From Nipponacmea schrenckii (taxonomy: Eukaryota; Mollusca; Gastropoda; Lottiidae): a stretch of DNA of 64,000 nucleotides. The stretch is taken from assembly GCA_030562195.1 (NCBI GenBank), contig JAUJPP010000003.1, forward strand, positions 37,578,602-37,642,601, in the 5' to 3' direction. A program made the translations under genes and the position numbers. Positions 25,601-37,203 of this stretch are shown here, piece after piece. Below the pieces are notes generated by a model. The model made no database searches. It saw only the letters and a program-made list of their open reading frames with translations, and was not told the origin of the DNA. Each line of letters opens with the position of its first letter. The first letter of the stretch is position 1.

Positions 25601-25942
25601 AATTTATATTTGTCTCACACCTTTTTTCTGATTGTGCCAAACTTGGCTATTACAATTCTATTGGACCTGGAACGAAAGTAGGCGATCCAGTTGTAACTGA
25701 GTAACTGAGTCATACAGTACACTCCAGATGGAAAAATAAAGTACAAAATGAACTATAATGATGAATATTCATATCTCCCAAGAAGGTCGAAAATATCTAC
25801 TGTATCACCTTTAGATGCAATACCAAGATTGTACTCCGGACCAATCAAGATAAAGTCGACAAAGTACCAGCATCTTCAGCAGTTGCTGTCTGTTTTGCCT
25901 CATGACTATCACCCATTCTATGAAGGTCTTTTGCATGATTAA
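22655..25942 (+). pseudogene. Frameshifted transposase-like gene with repeat-expanded N-terminus
   Basis: The pieces, in order, are an N-terminal repeat region (22700-23640), an acidic unique part ending near 24470 (NVNMNRRMKGKDY, then KTRTATAS), 24500-24775 (SYTVCKQMFLTTLDLGEKAL), about 24790-24900, and 24940-25120 (FRPKKDQCDVC). They continue with 25141-25704 (DLQAVLLSP, then CFFWHEGEGE, IINSDGC, KGHTQMEVDSVHS) and 25710-25942. These motifs match a transposase-derived protein family widespread in animals, which I know from memory as FFVPKKDQCDLC...DLQAV...YFWHEGEG...SDNC...GHTQNEGDSVHS. The D, D and E/D of those motifs are candidate catalytic residues. At least five frame changes or stops separate the pieces, so the copy should be inactive. 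Confidence 0.65.
22800..23635. repeat. 27-bp minisatellite, ~31 copies, coding on + and splice-site-like on -
   Basis: The unit is GACTTACCTG followed by AAACAAGAGAAAACAAA, or by the variant TAATNATAGAAAACAAA. On the plus strand it encodes the nonapeptide DLPETRENK or DLPVIIENK. About two thirds of the units keep GACTTACCTG exactly. One unit near 23208-23240 carries a net insertion that shifts the frame. The flanking unique sequence looks alike on both sides (ITENGKSPIIT at the front, IIENGSLPIIT at the back), so the array seems to have grown inside an older duplicated segment. The minus strand reads as a polypyrimidine tract, then TTTCAG, then GTAAGTC. Confidence 0.9.
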
Positions 25943-26104
25943 TTGACCAACTTTTAGCTATATTGCTATGTTATGTTGTAACAAATTTAATGAAACGTTT
26001 CTAATTATAAATTGATTGAATTATTATAATCCTACATGCTCTTATCTATGTCACTTTGTCAGATTAAACAGACTGTGCTAATGAAACGCCTAGAGACTTG
26101 TACC

Positions 26105-26440
26105 TATTATACTTACCTTCTCGACCTTGAGCCATGTATCTTATTTGCTTACCTTTCTGGATATTAAACCATTTACGGGTTATACTTACCTTTCTAGACC
26201 CTGCACCATGAACCTGCTGTACTTACCTCGTAAGACCTTGCACCATGTACGTTTTATTCTTGCCTTCTTGGATCTTAAACAATGCACTTATTATACTTAC
26301 CATGCTCGTCCTTGAACCAAAAACCTGCTTTACTTACTTTGCTTTGGACTTACATCATGTACTTGTTAGACTTATCTTGCTGAAACTTGAACCATGGACA
26401 TGTTGTACTTACCTTTCTGGGCCTTAAACCATGAAATGTG
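26105..26440. repeat. Degenerate ~37-38-bp tandem repeat (ACTTACCTTTCTGGACCTT)
   Basis: About nine diverged copies run ACTTACCTTTCTGGACCTT, then GAACCATGTACCTGTTAT. Each has CTTACC (complement GGTAAG) in the same place. It sits directly after the degenerate transposase frame and inside the flanking motif copies of that element. Confidence 0.8.
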
Positions 26441-26660
26441 CCGGTTACTTTGAACAAGTTAGTACGTACCTCGTCTTTCATGCACATATTTAAGAAATAA
26501 AAAGACGTATATCTTATTTATAGCGACAATAGAATAAAACCTTACTATTTTAAATCAAAAAGTTCTTAGACAACCGAAAAATTTAGATTGATGAATATTT
26601 TGTTAATGTACAATGCTGTTTAGAATGTGTCTGCAAAAGGATGTATATCTCAAAATATCA

Positions 26661-29210
26661 GACTTTTGTAACAAAAATGACGCATGATCTGACTTAACAT
26701 ACTCTTTGATTTTTAATTCATTAAGTCAAGTTTGAAAAGATGAGCATTCGGTATAATTTTGGTAAAAATTCAATTAATTTTGAGTCTTTGGGGAGGTTTT
26801 TTGCATCTCCTGAAAAATTTGAAAATTCGGATATACATGTACGAATATATCGCTCAATGAAATATCAATACTTCAATCTTGATGTGTATGATATATTTAA
26901 GAACAGACGCAGACAATATGTAAACACTTCGTTCATTAATGTTATTTGTCAAGCTCATGGATTCCATCGTGACGGAATTACAGCTCTAACCATAGAACTA
27001 TCTATGCTCTAACTGACCTCAATTAGCCTTTGTCGTAGATGATACAGAACACCATATTAAAATTTGTTATTTCTAAACATGGAATGATTAAATATTTGAT
27101 ATGCTTTTCATTTCATTGGTAATTTTGATACTATTTCAGACAATTGTTGTTTGAAGGCAGCGTGACGGAATTAAAGATGTTGTATATCCCTTTTACTTAA
27201 CGCAACTTCTTTTCTTCTTTATAATTGACGACTCGCACATAAAAAAAAGCTGTTATTATGAATTCAAACTTCATTTAACCGAAATACCAGTGGAATAGAA
27301 CAAAAAACGAAAAGGGTTAAATTTTAATATCGTGACGTAATTACTGACGTTATGGATTAAGGAACTTGATTTATTTTATTTTATCCAGTTTCATCAAATA
27401 TTTAACGAATACCTTTATCATTTTTTGGAGATCAGACCATATTTCGAAATCAATGTTATGTAACACCAAGCAATGTTGAATGAACTCAGTTTTAAAAAAA
27501 ACCACAATGACGTGAGCTAATCGCCGGCTTAATAAGTAATAAAAATTGATGAAGGTTAAAACAAATATATAGATTTGAAAATTTTATATGTTATGTCACG
27601 ATATTGAATTCATGATATTGGGATTACTAAAATTTCCAAGATTTCTGAAGATCAAGAGGAATTTCGTCATTCGTGGAGGAGGGTTCTGAGCGTTCGAACG
27701 GGAACTTAAAACATGCTTTAAGACAATACAATATGAGCCAGATATTGATTTTTTATATTGATATTAATTAAAGTTTTTCGAACATGGACTTACCAGAAAT
27801 CCAACAAAAACTTCAGTTATTTAGTCAATTTTCACAATTAATGCCCCTTTCTTTTTAAACAAGTTTTATTGATACGTTTTTCATGTTGCTTTTTCGAAAA
27901 GGTGTAATGTATTTACTAGGTGCTTTAAATGTAATTGCTGGACAATAGTCCGTGTAACACAATCATACAATGAAAAGCAATTAACACTGTTACATTTACA
28001 TTAGTAAAAGAAACAGAAATCTAAGTGATGCTCTTGTCAGTAATAGACTTGATCCTCTTGTTCCATTATCAACTTGAATTTGTTTTATTCAAACATGGTT
28101 TTTATATTTTCCATTTCAAATTATCAGACATAATTATCACCTTTATTTTAATCAATGCTTCTCAATCTTTTTTGTGCGACCCCCCCCCCTCCCCTTTGGC
28201 GAAATGTGTCGTAACCTCCCCCCCCCCCCTTCCAACTTGTGGCGGTTAATTGACTAAGGAAGGCAAGTAGGCTACTGGAGGAGGGCCTAGAAAGCGTTCT
28301 CCTCCCATCTGTGTTTATCTCTCTTGATGCTTATAGTTCGAAGTATAGTCCCCATTTTTCCAGTCATTTCCCAATTCCTCCGCTAAATTCCCCTCAATTC
28401 CCGCTTCCTTTCAAATCCTCCAGACTTTTCAATCCATATGGACCCCGCATGAGCAGCACGAGTTTAATTGTGAGGGATGACAGAAACCTGTTCACTAGGA
28501 TGAAGATCTTATATCAGATAAATCTCAGAGCTACCCTGTTCAGAAGATACCCAACACATTGCATCATATAACTATACCTTATAGTTCTGTGGTTGCATAT
28601 TCTGTTTGATTTAACTTTCTGTAATACGTCACCAATAATGAAGACTCTACCCTTGAAAAACATTGAAAATGACGTCTCTGGTAGTCAACAACAGACATGT
28701 CACCAAAAAATTAGATCGTCGAAATAGCATTCTCCGGTACATTTATTGGAACCTTATTTCCGCTCAACTAAAGTTCATTATACATGATTTGAATATTAGA
28801 TTTTTATTTTAAATAGCTTTTGAGACATAGCGCTTGTATGAAAGCCAAAATTTTCTATAACATGTAACAGTTGATCAATACAATAGTCTTATTTGAAAGG
28901 CAGGTTATTTATATATTGAGATTAACATGCTTCAAAGCTTTTCATTTCTAATTTTATTTTCATATACATTACACTCAGTTAATATCATTATTATAATAAA
29001 GATATGAACTAGAACTTCACGTTTTCTTTTGTATATTTTATAAACTTGTCAATAATTGGTAATAAGTCTTGATTAAGCAATTTAATGCAATAGACTTCCT
29101 CAAGTTTCCAAAAATAATACTCAATGAAGTCACACTATGTTGCATTATTTGTTGCAGATCAGCAGCACATCATACTCTATTTTGTATCCATGGAAAGTAC
29201 AATCTCTCTT
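26661..29210. other. Gene-free interval
   Basis: A 90-codon frame at 26740-27012 has no recognisable motif. CGTGACGGAATTA-like words recur near 26971, 27160 and 27331. C-rich runs lie at about 28180-28190 and 28218-28230. Nothing supports a gene. Confidence 0.45.
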
Positions 29211-29214
29211 GTGT

Positions 29215-30970
29215 ATTTAAAATCAAAACACCATACTCTCTTTTATATTATCAATACACCATACTCTCTTTTATATTCAAGATCAATACACCATATTCTC
29301 TTTTATATTCAAGATCAATACATCATACTCTCTTGTGAATTCAAGATCAATACACCATACTCTCTTGTATATTCAAGATCGATACACCATATTCTCTTTT
29401 ATATTCAAGATCAATACACCATACTCTCTTTTATATTCAAGATCAATACACCATACTCTCTTGTGAATTCAAGATCAATACACCATACTCTCTTGTGAAT
29501 TCAAGATCAATACACCATACTCTCTTGTATATTCAAGATCAATACACCATACTCTCTTGTGAATTCAAGATCAATACACCATACTCTCCTGTATATTCAA
29601 GATCAATACACCATACTCTCTTGTATATTCAAGATCAATACACCATACTCTCTTGTATATTCAAGATCAATACATCATACTCTCTTGTGAATTCAAGATC
29701 AATACACCATACTCTCTTGTATATTCAAGATCAATACGCCATACTCTCTTGTATATTCAAGATCAATACACCATACTCTCTTGTAAATTCAAGATCAATA
29801 CAAAATACTCTCTTGTGATTCAAGATCAATACACCATACTCTCTTTTATATTCAAGATTAATACACCATATTCTCTTGTAAATTCAAGATCAATACAACA
29901 CACTTTTGTGTATATTCAAGATCAATACACCATACTCTCTTGTGTATTCAAGATCAATACACCATACTCTCTTATGAATTCAAGATCAATACACCATATT
30001 TTCTTGTATATTCAAGATCAAAACACCATACTCTCTTGTATATTCAAGATCAATACACCATACTCTCTTGTGATTTGAGATCAGTATACCATACTCCTTT
30101 GTGTTTTCAAGATCAGTACATCATACTCCTTTGTATTTCCAAGATCAGTACACCATACTTTTGTGTTTTCAAGATCAATACACCATACTCCTTTGTGTTT
30201 TCAAGATCAGTACATCATACTGCTTTGTATTTCCAAGATCAGTACATCATACTCCTTTGCATTTCCAAGATCAGTACATCATACTCCTTTGTGTTTTCAA
30301 GATCAATACATCATACTCCTTTGTGTTTTCAAGATCAGTACATCATACTGCTTTGTATTTTCAAGATCAGTACATCATTCTCCTTTGTGTTTTCAAGATC
30401 AGTACATCATACTCCTTTGTGTTTTCAAGATCAATACACCATACACCTTTGTATTTCTAAGATCAGTACACCATACTCCTTTGTATTTCCAAGATCAGTC
30501 CATCATACTCATTTGTATTTCCAAGATCAGTACATCATACTCATTTGTATTTCCAAGATCATTACACCATACTTCGTTGTATTTCCAAGATCAGTACATC
30601 ATATTCCTTTGTATTTCCAAGATCAGTCCATCATACTCCTTTGTATTTCCAAGATCAGTACATTATACTCCTTTGTATTTCCAAGATCAGTACACCATAC
30701 TCCTTTGTATTTCCAAGATCAGTACATCATTCTCCTTTGTGTTTTCAAGATCAGTACATCATACTCCTTTGTATTTCCAAGATCAGTGCATCACACTACT
30801 TTGTGTTTCGGAGATCAGTACACCATACTCCTTTGTATTTCCAAGATCAGTACATCATACTCTCTTGTGAATTCAAGATCAATACACCATACTTCTTTGT
30901 GTTGTCAAGATCAGTTCATCATACTCCTTTGTTTTTCCAAGATCAGTACATCACATTTTCAAGATAAGTA
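29215..30970. repeat. 32-bp minisatellite, ~1.75 kb, two homogenised blocks
   Basis: Block A (about 29215-30075) repeats TTCAAGATCAATACACCATA then CTCTCTTGTATA. Block B (about 30076-30960) repeats TCCAAGATCAGTACATCATA then CTCCTTTGTATT. The two blocks differ at consistent positions: AATACACC against AGTACATC, and CTCT against CTCC. A few hybrid units sit in block B near 30170 and 30860-30890. A period of 32 is not a multiple of three, so all three plus-strand frames stay open with the same 32-residue pattern. This looks like a by-product of the repeat and not a protein. Confidence 0.92.
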
Positions 30971-32284
30971 CTATTATTATAAATTTTAAGAACTTTATAA
31001 AAGTAATATTTTCCCAAATATGGTTAAGTGAAACTTTTTCCGTTTTCGATCCAATTTTCTTCATGAAACTTCATTAATCTTATTGTCATAGTTTAGCAGT
31101 CATTTTATATCATTTTTTTTTTTTGAAAATATAATGCCTCAGATTTTTATAAGGCCATTTTTACTTGTTAATCTTATATCTTTGTAGATATTGTCATGTT
31201 AGAGATAAATTAGTTCTATAATTATGAAGCATAACAAATATATTATAAACCACATATTCGACACCATACTCTTACGTTTTGCACTATGGAACCAATTTTT
31301 CATTGATTTTCTGAGGCAATGCAAAAGTACTTTTTTTTTTACCTTATATGAATATAATATTATATCCAAAAGTAATAACTGCTATGTCACAGCTGTAATT
31401 TGATATTACAAGGTTATTGAGAAAAGGCTTATTCTAGAAATGACTTTTTCACTGAATACAATACAGGTCTACCTGATGCTATTTTTATATAACAGTCACA
31501 ATTCATTAGTCTTTAAAACACCAGACAGTAAGACCCTCATCTATATCATGCTACACTCACATTAATTCCAGAAATTCAATCGTAGTAATAGTCTGACCGC
31601 TTTGATCTAGGCCATCCCTGTACACAACTTACATACTCTGACCTTTATTGCGCCATGATCTTTGTAACAAAAAGAAAGGTTTCATTACTAGTTAATACAA
31701 AATCATGAAATTTTAATGCAGAGTTGGAATTCACCACATCAAAGAAATTTAACATCTTATTGATTGCATTAGGTAAAAAGGTTGTGATTAAAAATATACT
31801 TCAATACAGATGCTGTTTGAAACTAAAGGTCGAAGCACACCTTTTTTGTTGTTGCTGGTTTCTAATTTCTGATTCTTTGTAAGTGTTTTTATTACTGTAA
31901 TCAGATTGATTGATCATGGAGCTGTCAGATGGCATCGCATTACAATGGTTGATAGAAGTCTGAATTTATAATATAGCATGGAATGGTTTAGTATAGGCTG
32001 AAAGTATTTGTTAGTTGAAATACAGCTAAAAGAGAGATCTGCATTGAAATTATATTCAGGAAATACGCTTAATAGTGTTTTTACTTCGAAATCATTGCTT
32101 AATGCCGGACAGCGCCAAAATTATGGTCGTGAATTTTGAAAGGAAGACAAAATAATAACACTTGCTTTGATAGTAGGCTACTTATCGAATCCATTCTTAC
32201 TTGTATTCAAAGCAACATGTTTTAATAAGGATTTGCACATATTGTTCCTTAGTTTAAAAAAAATAAATTAGGCCTGGCACTTAA

Positions 32285-32890
32285 AGGGATAATAGGTCTT
32301 GGAATGAACAAAAAATTTGAAAATTAGAGGAATATATCAGTAAATATTTGATTATGCAAAAATACTTAAAGGGATAATAGGCGTAAGAAGGAACATAAAA
32401 ATTTTAATTTCACTCAAATTTGGACAATAACAGTATATATTCATCAGTGGACTTACCTGGTGTCATAACAATTTAGTTAATTATAAAATGCTTAATACTT
32501 CCATCAAGCGATTTTCAAATTGTAAAATATACAGGGAAGTAACTCTAACATGTGGGTTTTCACGCGTCCTTGACCCCTACTGTTGAATTGCACAATGATG
32601 TTTTAGCGTTGATTTACCAGACGCTTTTATTCTCAAACTGAATGGAATTCCGAATATATTTTTATTGTGGCTTTTTAAAATTTAGTAAAATGCGGGATGC
32701 ATACTTTTTTAACTAATAGTCAATATTAAACACAAATATAAGCCGTATGAAGAGTGTATTCTAACGCCTATTATCCCTTTAAAAAAACAGGAATTCTGTT
32801 ACTTTATGACACCAGGGAAGTTCACTAACGAATATATACTCATTCTGACCATTCTTAGTTAGTCAATTTTTTAGTACAAGCCGTATCCCT
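32285..32890. mobile_element. Outer inverted-repeat element flanked by TTAA
   Basis: AGGGATAATAGG starts at 32285 after TTAA (32281-32284). A matching end, TATCCCT at 32884-32890, is followed by TTAA (32891-32894). Further in, the arms share the complementary stretch around TGTCATAA/TTATGACACC. The element has no coding capacity, as expected of a MITE. TTAA duplication with AGGG ends suits the Kolobok or piggyBac groups. Confidence 0.65.
32370..32778. mobile_element. Inner MITE, TTAA target duplication, 20-bp terminal inverted repeats
   Basis: The left end AGGGATAATAGGCGTAAGAA and the right end TTCTAACGCCTATTATCCCT are inverted repeats that differ at one base. TTAA flanks both sides (32366-32369 and 32779-32782). 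It lies inside the related outer element, a nested insertion of the same family or a tandem capture of ends. The interior is AT-rich and non-coding. Confidence 0.8.
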
Positions 32891-34103
32891 TTAAGCATGC
32901 AAATGCAATTAATAACATTGATGAAAATTGAGTAGTTGTCTCTAAGAAAACCGGTCTGTAAGATATACACATCGGTGGAATGCTGCCATGGTTCAATTTC
33001 CTACGAGAATTGAGCTTGATCCTTACACTTTATTTGAATAAAATAAGACTGGCACTAGAAGCATATATTTATGTACAAAAATACAAAATTGATGAATGAT
33101 GAAAAACACACGCTAGTTCCCTCCCCTATGAAAGACGATCAACAATGAAAGTGAAAATTAAAATGACTTCAGTAACTTGAAAAAAATATTGCTTTTTTCA
33201 CAAAGTAGAATGTTATCATTATCTTTGTTTGAAAATAAATAGAATATAATGCCTAATTTTGTTCAAGATACACAGAATTCTGTACAAATTTATCTGTTAT
33301 TTCAAATTAAGGTTGCGATTGTTTTACGTACATATATATAGTTATGATACGCGCTCATATATCAATAGATAACACTTGATCTGATATTGCTCACCTTGTA
33401 TCAGAAATCATGTTTCAGTTCCCATAGCTGAATAATACTCACAATACAATATTTGGACATCTAATATAATAAACTATCATATATAAGCAGTATATAATAT
33501 GATGTGATAAATATTCATTTCAAAATGTGGCAAGCAATATTTCACTCGATTGTCTAATAGAATAGTAATATATACACAATATCTCTTTTTTAAAAAACAT
33601 CATACATGTACTATGAGACATTGACTTTCATAACAGATCTTAATAGGTTTATTAATTTGCATAAATTTGCATTTGCTGTAAACATCAGTAAAGTTTGATT
33701 ATCTCCCATTTCAGCGAATCATTGACCAGATCATTGCTTGAATAATCTACAGTTGTAGGACATCGAATCACAGTTTATTGAGTTCGTCATCTTAATATGT
33801 AGTGAATATTCCACTAATGCAGTTCGAATTATCTCCCATTTCATTTTCAAACGAATCAATCCTCACATTATCACTTGAATAACCCATGGTTTTGAGTACA
33901 CCGAAATTTAGATCATCAGCATTGAACATGTGAATATGAATGTTTAACAAATACTATTTGAATTATCTCCCATTTCAAATGTAGAAAAAGTAGAACATAT
34001 CATAGCAACATCTAAAAGTCGAATAAAATTTATTTTAGAAAATCACAATGTCATGAGCTTTAAATTTAAATGCAAGTTCTGTGGCATTGTAAATTCAACA
34101 CTT

Positions 34104-37100
34104 TTATAGCGTCACTTCATTATTTATATGTGGTTGATAATTGTAATATGGCTGTCCATCACCAAGATCTTGATCCTGTGGTCCAGAACGTCCTGATATT
34201 TCTGATATAACAGATTGATAAGATGGTGGTGCTTCGTCATAGTCTGATGTCTGATGTCCAATAGAGTTGCTTACAGAATCATTCAATGAGTATCGGTCTC
34301 TTTCATTTCTCTTCTGAAACCGAGAAACTCTGCTAGGTTCGGGTTGGTGTATAGGGTGGGCCTTAGCCAATGCGTCGGGGCCATGTAATGTTAGATTTGA
34401 AGAATGTGTACTCGGTGGACGGCCAGTGGTTGTTGTAGTTCGTGTGAATCGAATCTGTGAAGGATCAGTGAAAGCGGGATTGTCTATTTCTGGGAAACCC
34501 GAAAACTGTGTTTCGTGTTGAAAGGAGTTATCTAATCCAGTCCCCATTCCATACGGCCATTGGGATGCACTGGTTGTTTTGGTATCATTTGATTTCACAT
34601 GAGAAACTGTGACGATCAATCCTGAAGCCAAAATAAAGATCTCACCAATACAGCAGACGGCATAGGCCCACGAAATATGATTTCCACTACTACCACTCTT
34701 GACGCTCGTAGCATACAGTATAATACCTATTAATCCGAAGATAACTGAAAAAACAAGAAAACATGATATAAATAAATCGTGTCACGCGAAAAGGAAATGA
34801 CATTTACTTTATTGATGGTTATTAATAGGCTTGATAGTCGTTTTATTTTAACATTTTCCCATAATTTTTAACTTTTAAACAATCCTAGTTGTATCAACTA
34901 ATGTAGGACTTGAAACACGAGTAGACTTAATTTAGTTATTGCAGAGGTGGGTGAAACTTGCGACGATTAAAAGAAATATTTAGGAATATTTGGGAAACTT
35001 TCAGATATTTAATTAAATGTATGGCGAAGAAACTAAAATATATAAGGTGACCAGATAACTGTGACCCAACGAATGTATCTTCATTCATATAACCTTGAGC
35101 AAAACTGTGACAAAATTACCTATGTTGAATTCATCGCTACCCAGTTTGTAGCTTGCCACTCATGTATTGTTTTTAATATAATCATTTATAAAGGTGATGC
35201 ATCTCTCTGACTTACCACCGATAAAGCAGCATATTTCAAATGCTCTTTTCTTGATTTCATTGTTATTATCCAATGTATCTGTGAAGTTGAGTAGTATTGC
35301 ACAGATCAGAGCTAAACCAATGACAAGAAATGACATGGACATACAGAATCTGGCACCATTTAACCAACCTAGAACAGAAAAAAACTTTCATGTACAGTCG
35401 ACAATGTGTGTCATAAACGTATTGTAGAGAAATGTTGGGACAGGATGTAAATAAGATATTTTTTGTTTTTTTTACTAAATTCACTGTAACGCCTGGTTGA
35501 TTTACGGTGTACCTTTCTCTAATTTACATGAACTTTTAGGATAACTGAAAGATAATATTGCAGAATAACTGATTCATCCATTGTTATTGTCGCTCTTCGC
35601 TAAACAATATTTTATTCTCATACAGTAAGAAAAGAATAATGTACATGTACCAGGTTTCGTGTCGACATTAGTTGTTTCAACAAAATCAAACAAAAATGAT
35701 AATCTTAATTTTGATCTATCTGTTCCCATTCAGAATTGCAGACGAGTGTAGCCTATATGGGTGTATGTACTTTCAAAATAGGTTTACTGTCATTTAGAGA
35801 ACATATTTTGAGCACGAGTCAGTTAAAAATGATACTTTAAGCATACTATATTTTAAGCACACATTCATTTTGGCACAATTCATAAAGGCAACTCTTAAAG
35901 GTCTTCAAGAGCTCGTCTAATGACGAACGTGATGATGCTGAAAAACTGATGAATTATCAGAATAAACGTGGTGGACGTGTTGTTCTTCAATGAAAGGAAA
36001 AAGACCGGTCATTCTGGCCACATGATGGATGAAGAAAGTCAAACATTGGAAAGTGTGCCTTGTGAAATCCTGCATTAGATACGATTTGATTCTTAATTGT
36101 GATTTTCTGCCTCTATATTGTGAGCAGGATGATCGTTTTACTTCTTTGATTTTATTATTTCTGTATCATTTTTTGTTTTCCCCCTTTTCTTTTTAATCTT
36201 GGGCATTTGGGGGTCGGGGCATTGATTCCCCCATCCCTTCACGCCAATTTTTAGGGTACCTTATTGACATGGTGGCCTGATAAAAATGAAGTGTGGGCTA
36301 ATGACTTAAATAATTTGTGTCAAATGGACTATTTGGCTGCTTACAATAGGAGATTCTCTAAGTAAACATCCATACTACAGGGCAGGATAATACTCCATCC
36401 CTTTGGCGTCAATGAAAATATCATAAGTGACATTAGACTAAAATGCCTCTTAGACAATTATTGTACATTAACGAGTAGATGAATTAGATAATCGACAAGT
36501 TAAGGTCCATAGTAACCTGTCCACTTGATGATTTCCAATAATTTCAAAGATAGGGAGGCCTAATGGTAGTCTTAATGTCACGTTAAAGAGATGGGCTGAT
36601 GTCGAAAAGGCTATAAAAATGAGAACCGTTTTAAACACTGTAGCAAGAAGATGTCAAGCTTGTGTGTAAACATGTGACACAAACATAAAAAGGTTAGGGT
36701 TTATCCCAGGTACGATGTCAAACTTTTAAACATTGTAGCAAAAGAAGTCAAGAATTTGTACACAGGACTAAGACTTGAAAAATTATATTTTGAAAATACA
36801 TGACTAATTCTAATGTAAATATTGTACGCACGTTAGAAAGGTGGTTGTTGTTCAATGAAGAATTTATTGATTACCACTTCTTAATGTATGCTTCTAATCA
36901 AGCATGCTTCTATATACATAGGCTACATACATACATACATACATACATACATGTAAAAATTAACAAACAAAATATTATACCTGGAATTATATTATACATA
37001 TAGCAATCTGTTATTCCATCTACACAAGTTAACCATAGTCCAGATTTATACACAGTTACTTTTATATCGTCATATGTCGTTTCAATCATGGTAATAGTAT

Positions 37101-37203
37101 GCCAGGATGGTATCGAATATCCCAGTACAAATAGTACCAATCCAACAAAATACAACAACAATCCAACTTTATAACTTAGAGGTCTACCTTTTAAATGATT
37201 CAT
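34104..37203 (-). CDS. Claudin/PMP22-superfamily four-pass membrane protein, 3 exons, 338 aa
   Basis: The exons are 36981-37203, 35216-35368 and 34104-34744, joined in phase 1 at both junctions. The first extracellular loop has the family signature W34...G55-L56-W57...C60...C67. Helices fall at about 12-31, 85-104, 118-142 and 149-171, and the second follows the [13 protein letters not shown] stretch typical of claudin-like proteins. The tail of about 165 residues is long for a claudin and holds a PPSY motif (about 298-301), which may bind WW domains. It ends in VTL, a possible class II PDZ ligand. Such proteins act at septate or other cell-cell junctions or as channel-associated subunits; the exact role here is unknown. 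A minus-strand AATAAA (34029-34034) lies 70 bp past the stop. Confidence 0.88.
35889..36018 (+). pseudogene. Ferritin-derived fragment, probably a processed pseudogene
   Basis: Plus-strand reading at 35889-35990 gives [17 protein letters not shown] and then [13 protein letters not shown]. This is the ferritin helix B/C region (usual form [29 protein letters not shown]). A stop follows at once. The same frame then continues KEKDRSFW, resembling KKPDRDEW, which in ferritin genes I know lies beyond an exon junction. Lack of an intron there suggests a retrocopied transcript. The ferroxidase glutamate/histidine cluster is altered (ERDDAEK in place of EREHAEK). No 5' or 3' part of the gene is evident. 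It lies in intron 1 of the claudin-like gene, on the opposite strand. Confidence 0.8.
36924..36952. repeat. Tetranucleotide microsatellite (ACAT)n
   Basis: About seven perfect CATA units lie in intron 1 of the claudin-like gene, about 30 bp past the exon 1 donor site. Confidence 0.95.

Larger units (their letters stand above)
22190..26660 (+). mobile_element. Probable DNA transposon carrying a degenerate transposase
   Basis: A decayed transposase-like reading frame is flanked by copies of a short motif, AAAGGATGTATATC or a close variant. Forward copies lie near 22205, 22338, 22376, 26500 and 26636. An inverted copy (GATATACGTCCTTTTGCA) at about 22600-22617 mirrors TGCAAAAGGATGTATATC at about 26632-26649. 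Such repeated subterminal words are typical transposase binding sites. I could not define exact ends or a target-site duplication. Confidence 0.5.
30971..34028. other. Gene-free interval with inverted-repeat elements
   Basis: The region holds the TTAA-flanked elements at 32.3-32.9 kb. Three spaced copies of ATTATCTCCCATTTCA or a close variant occur near 33703, 33829 and 33963, about 130 bp apart. No gene was seen. Confidence 0.6.

Noticed and set aside
26740..27012. 90-codon frame after the transposon
   Set aside because: It has no motif and no splice or poly(A) context, and lies in AT-rich, repeat-flanked sequence.
29069..30989. Several long overlapping plus-strand frames of 100-350 codons
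   Set aside because: They come from a 32-bp tandem repeat free of stops. All three frames give the same shifted pattern, and no start context or domain is seen.
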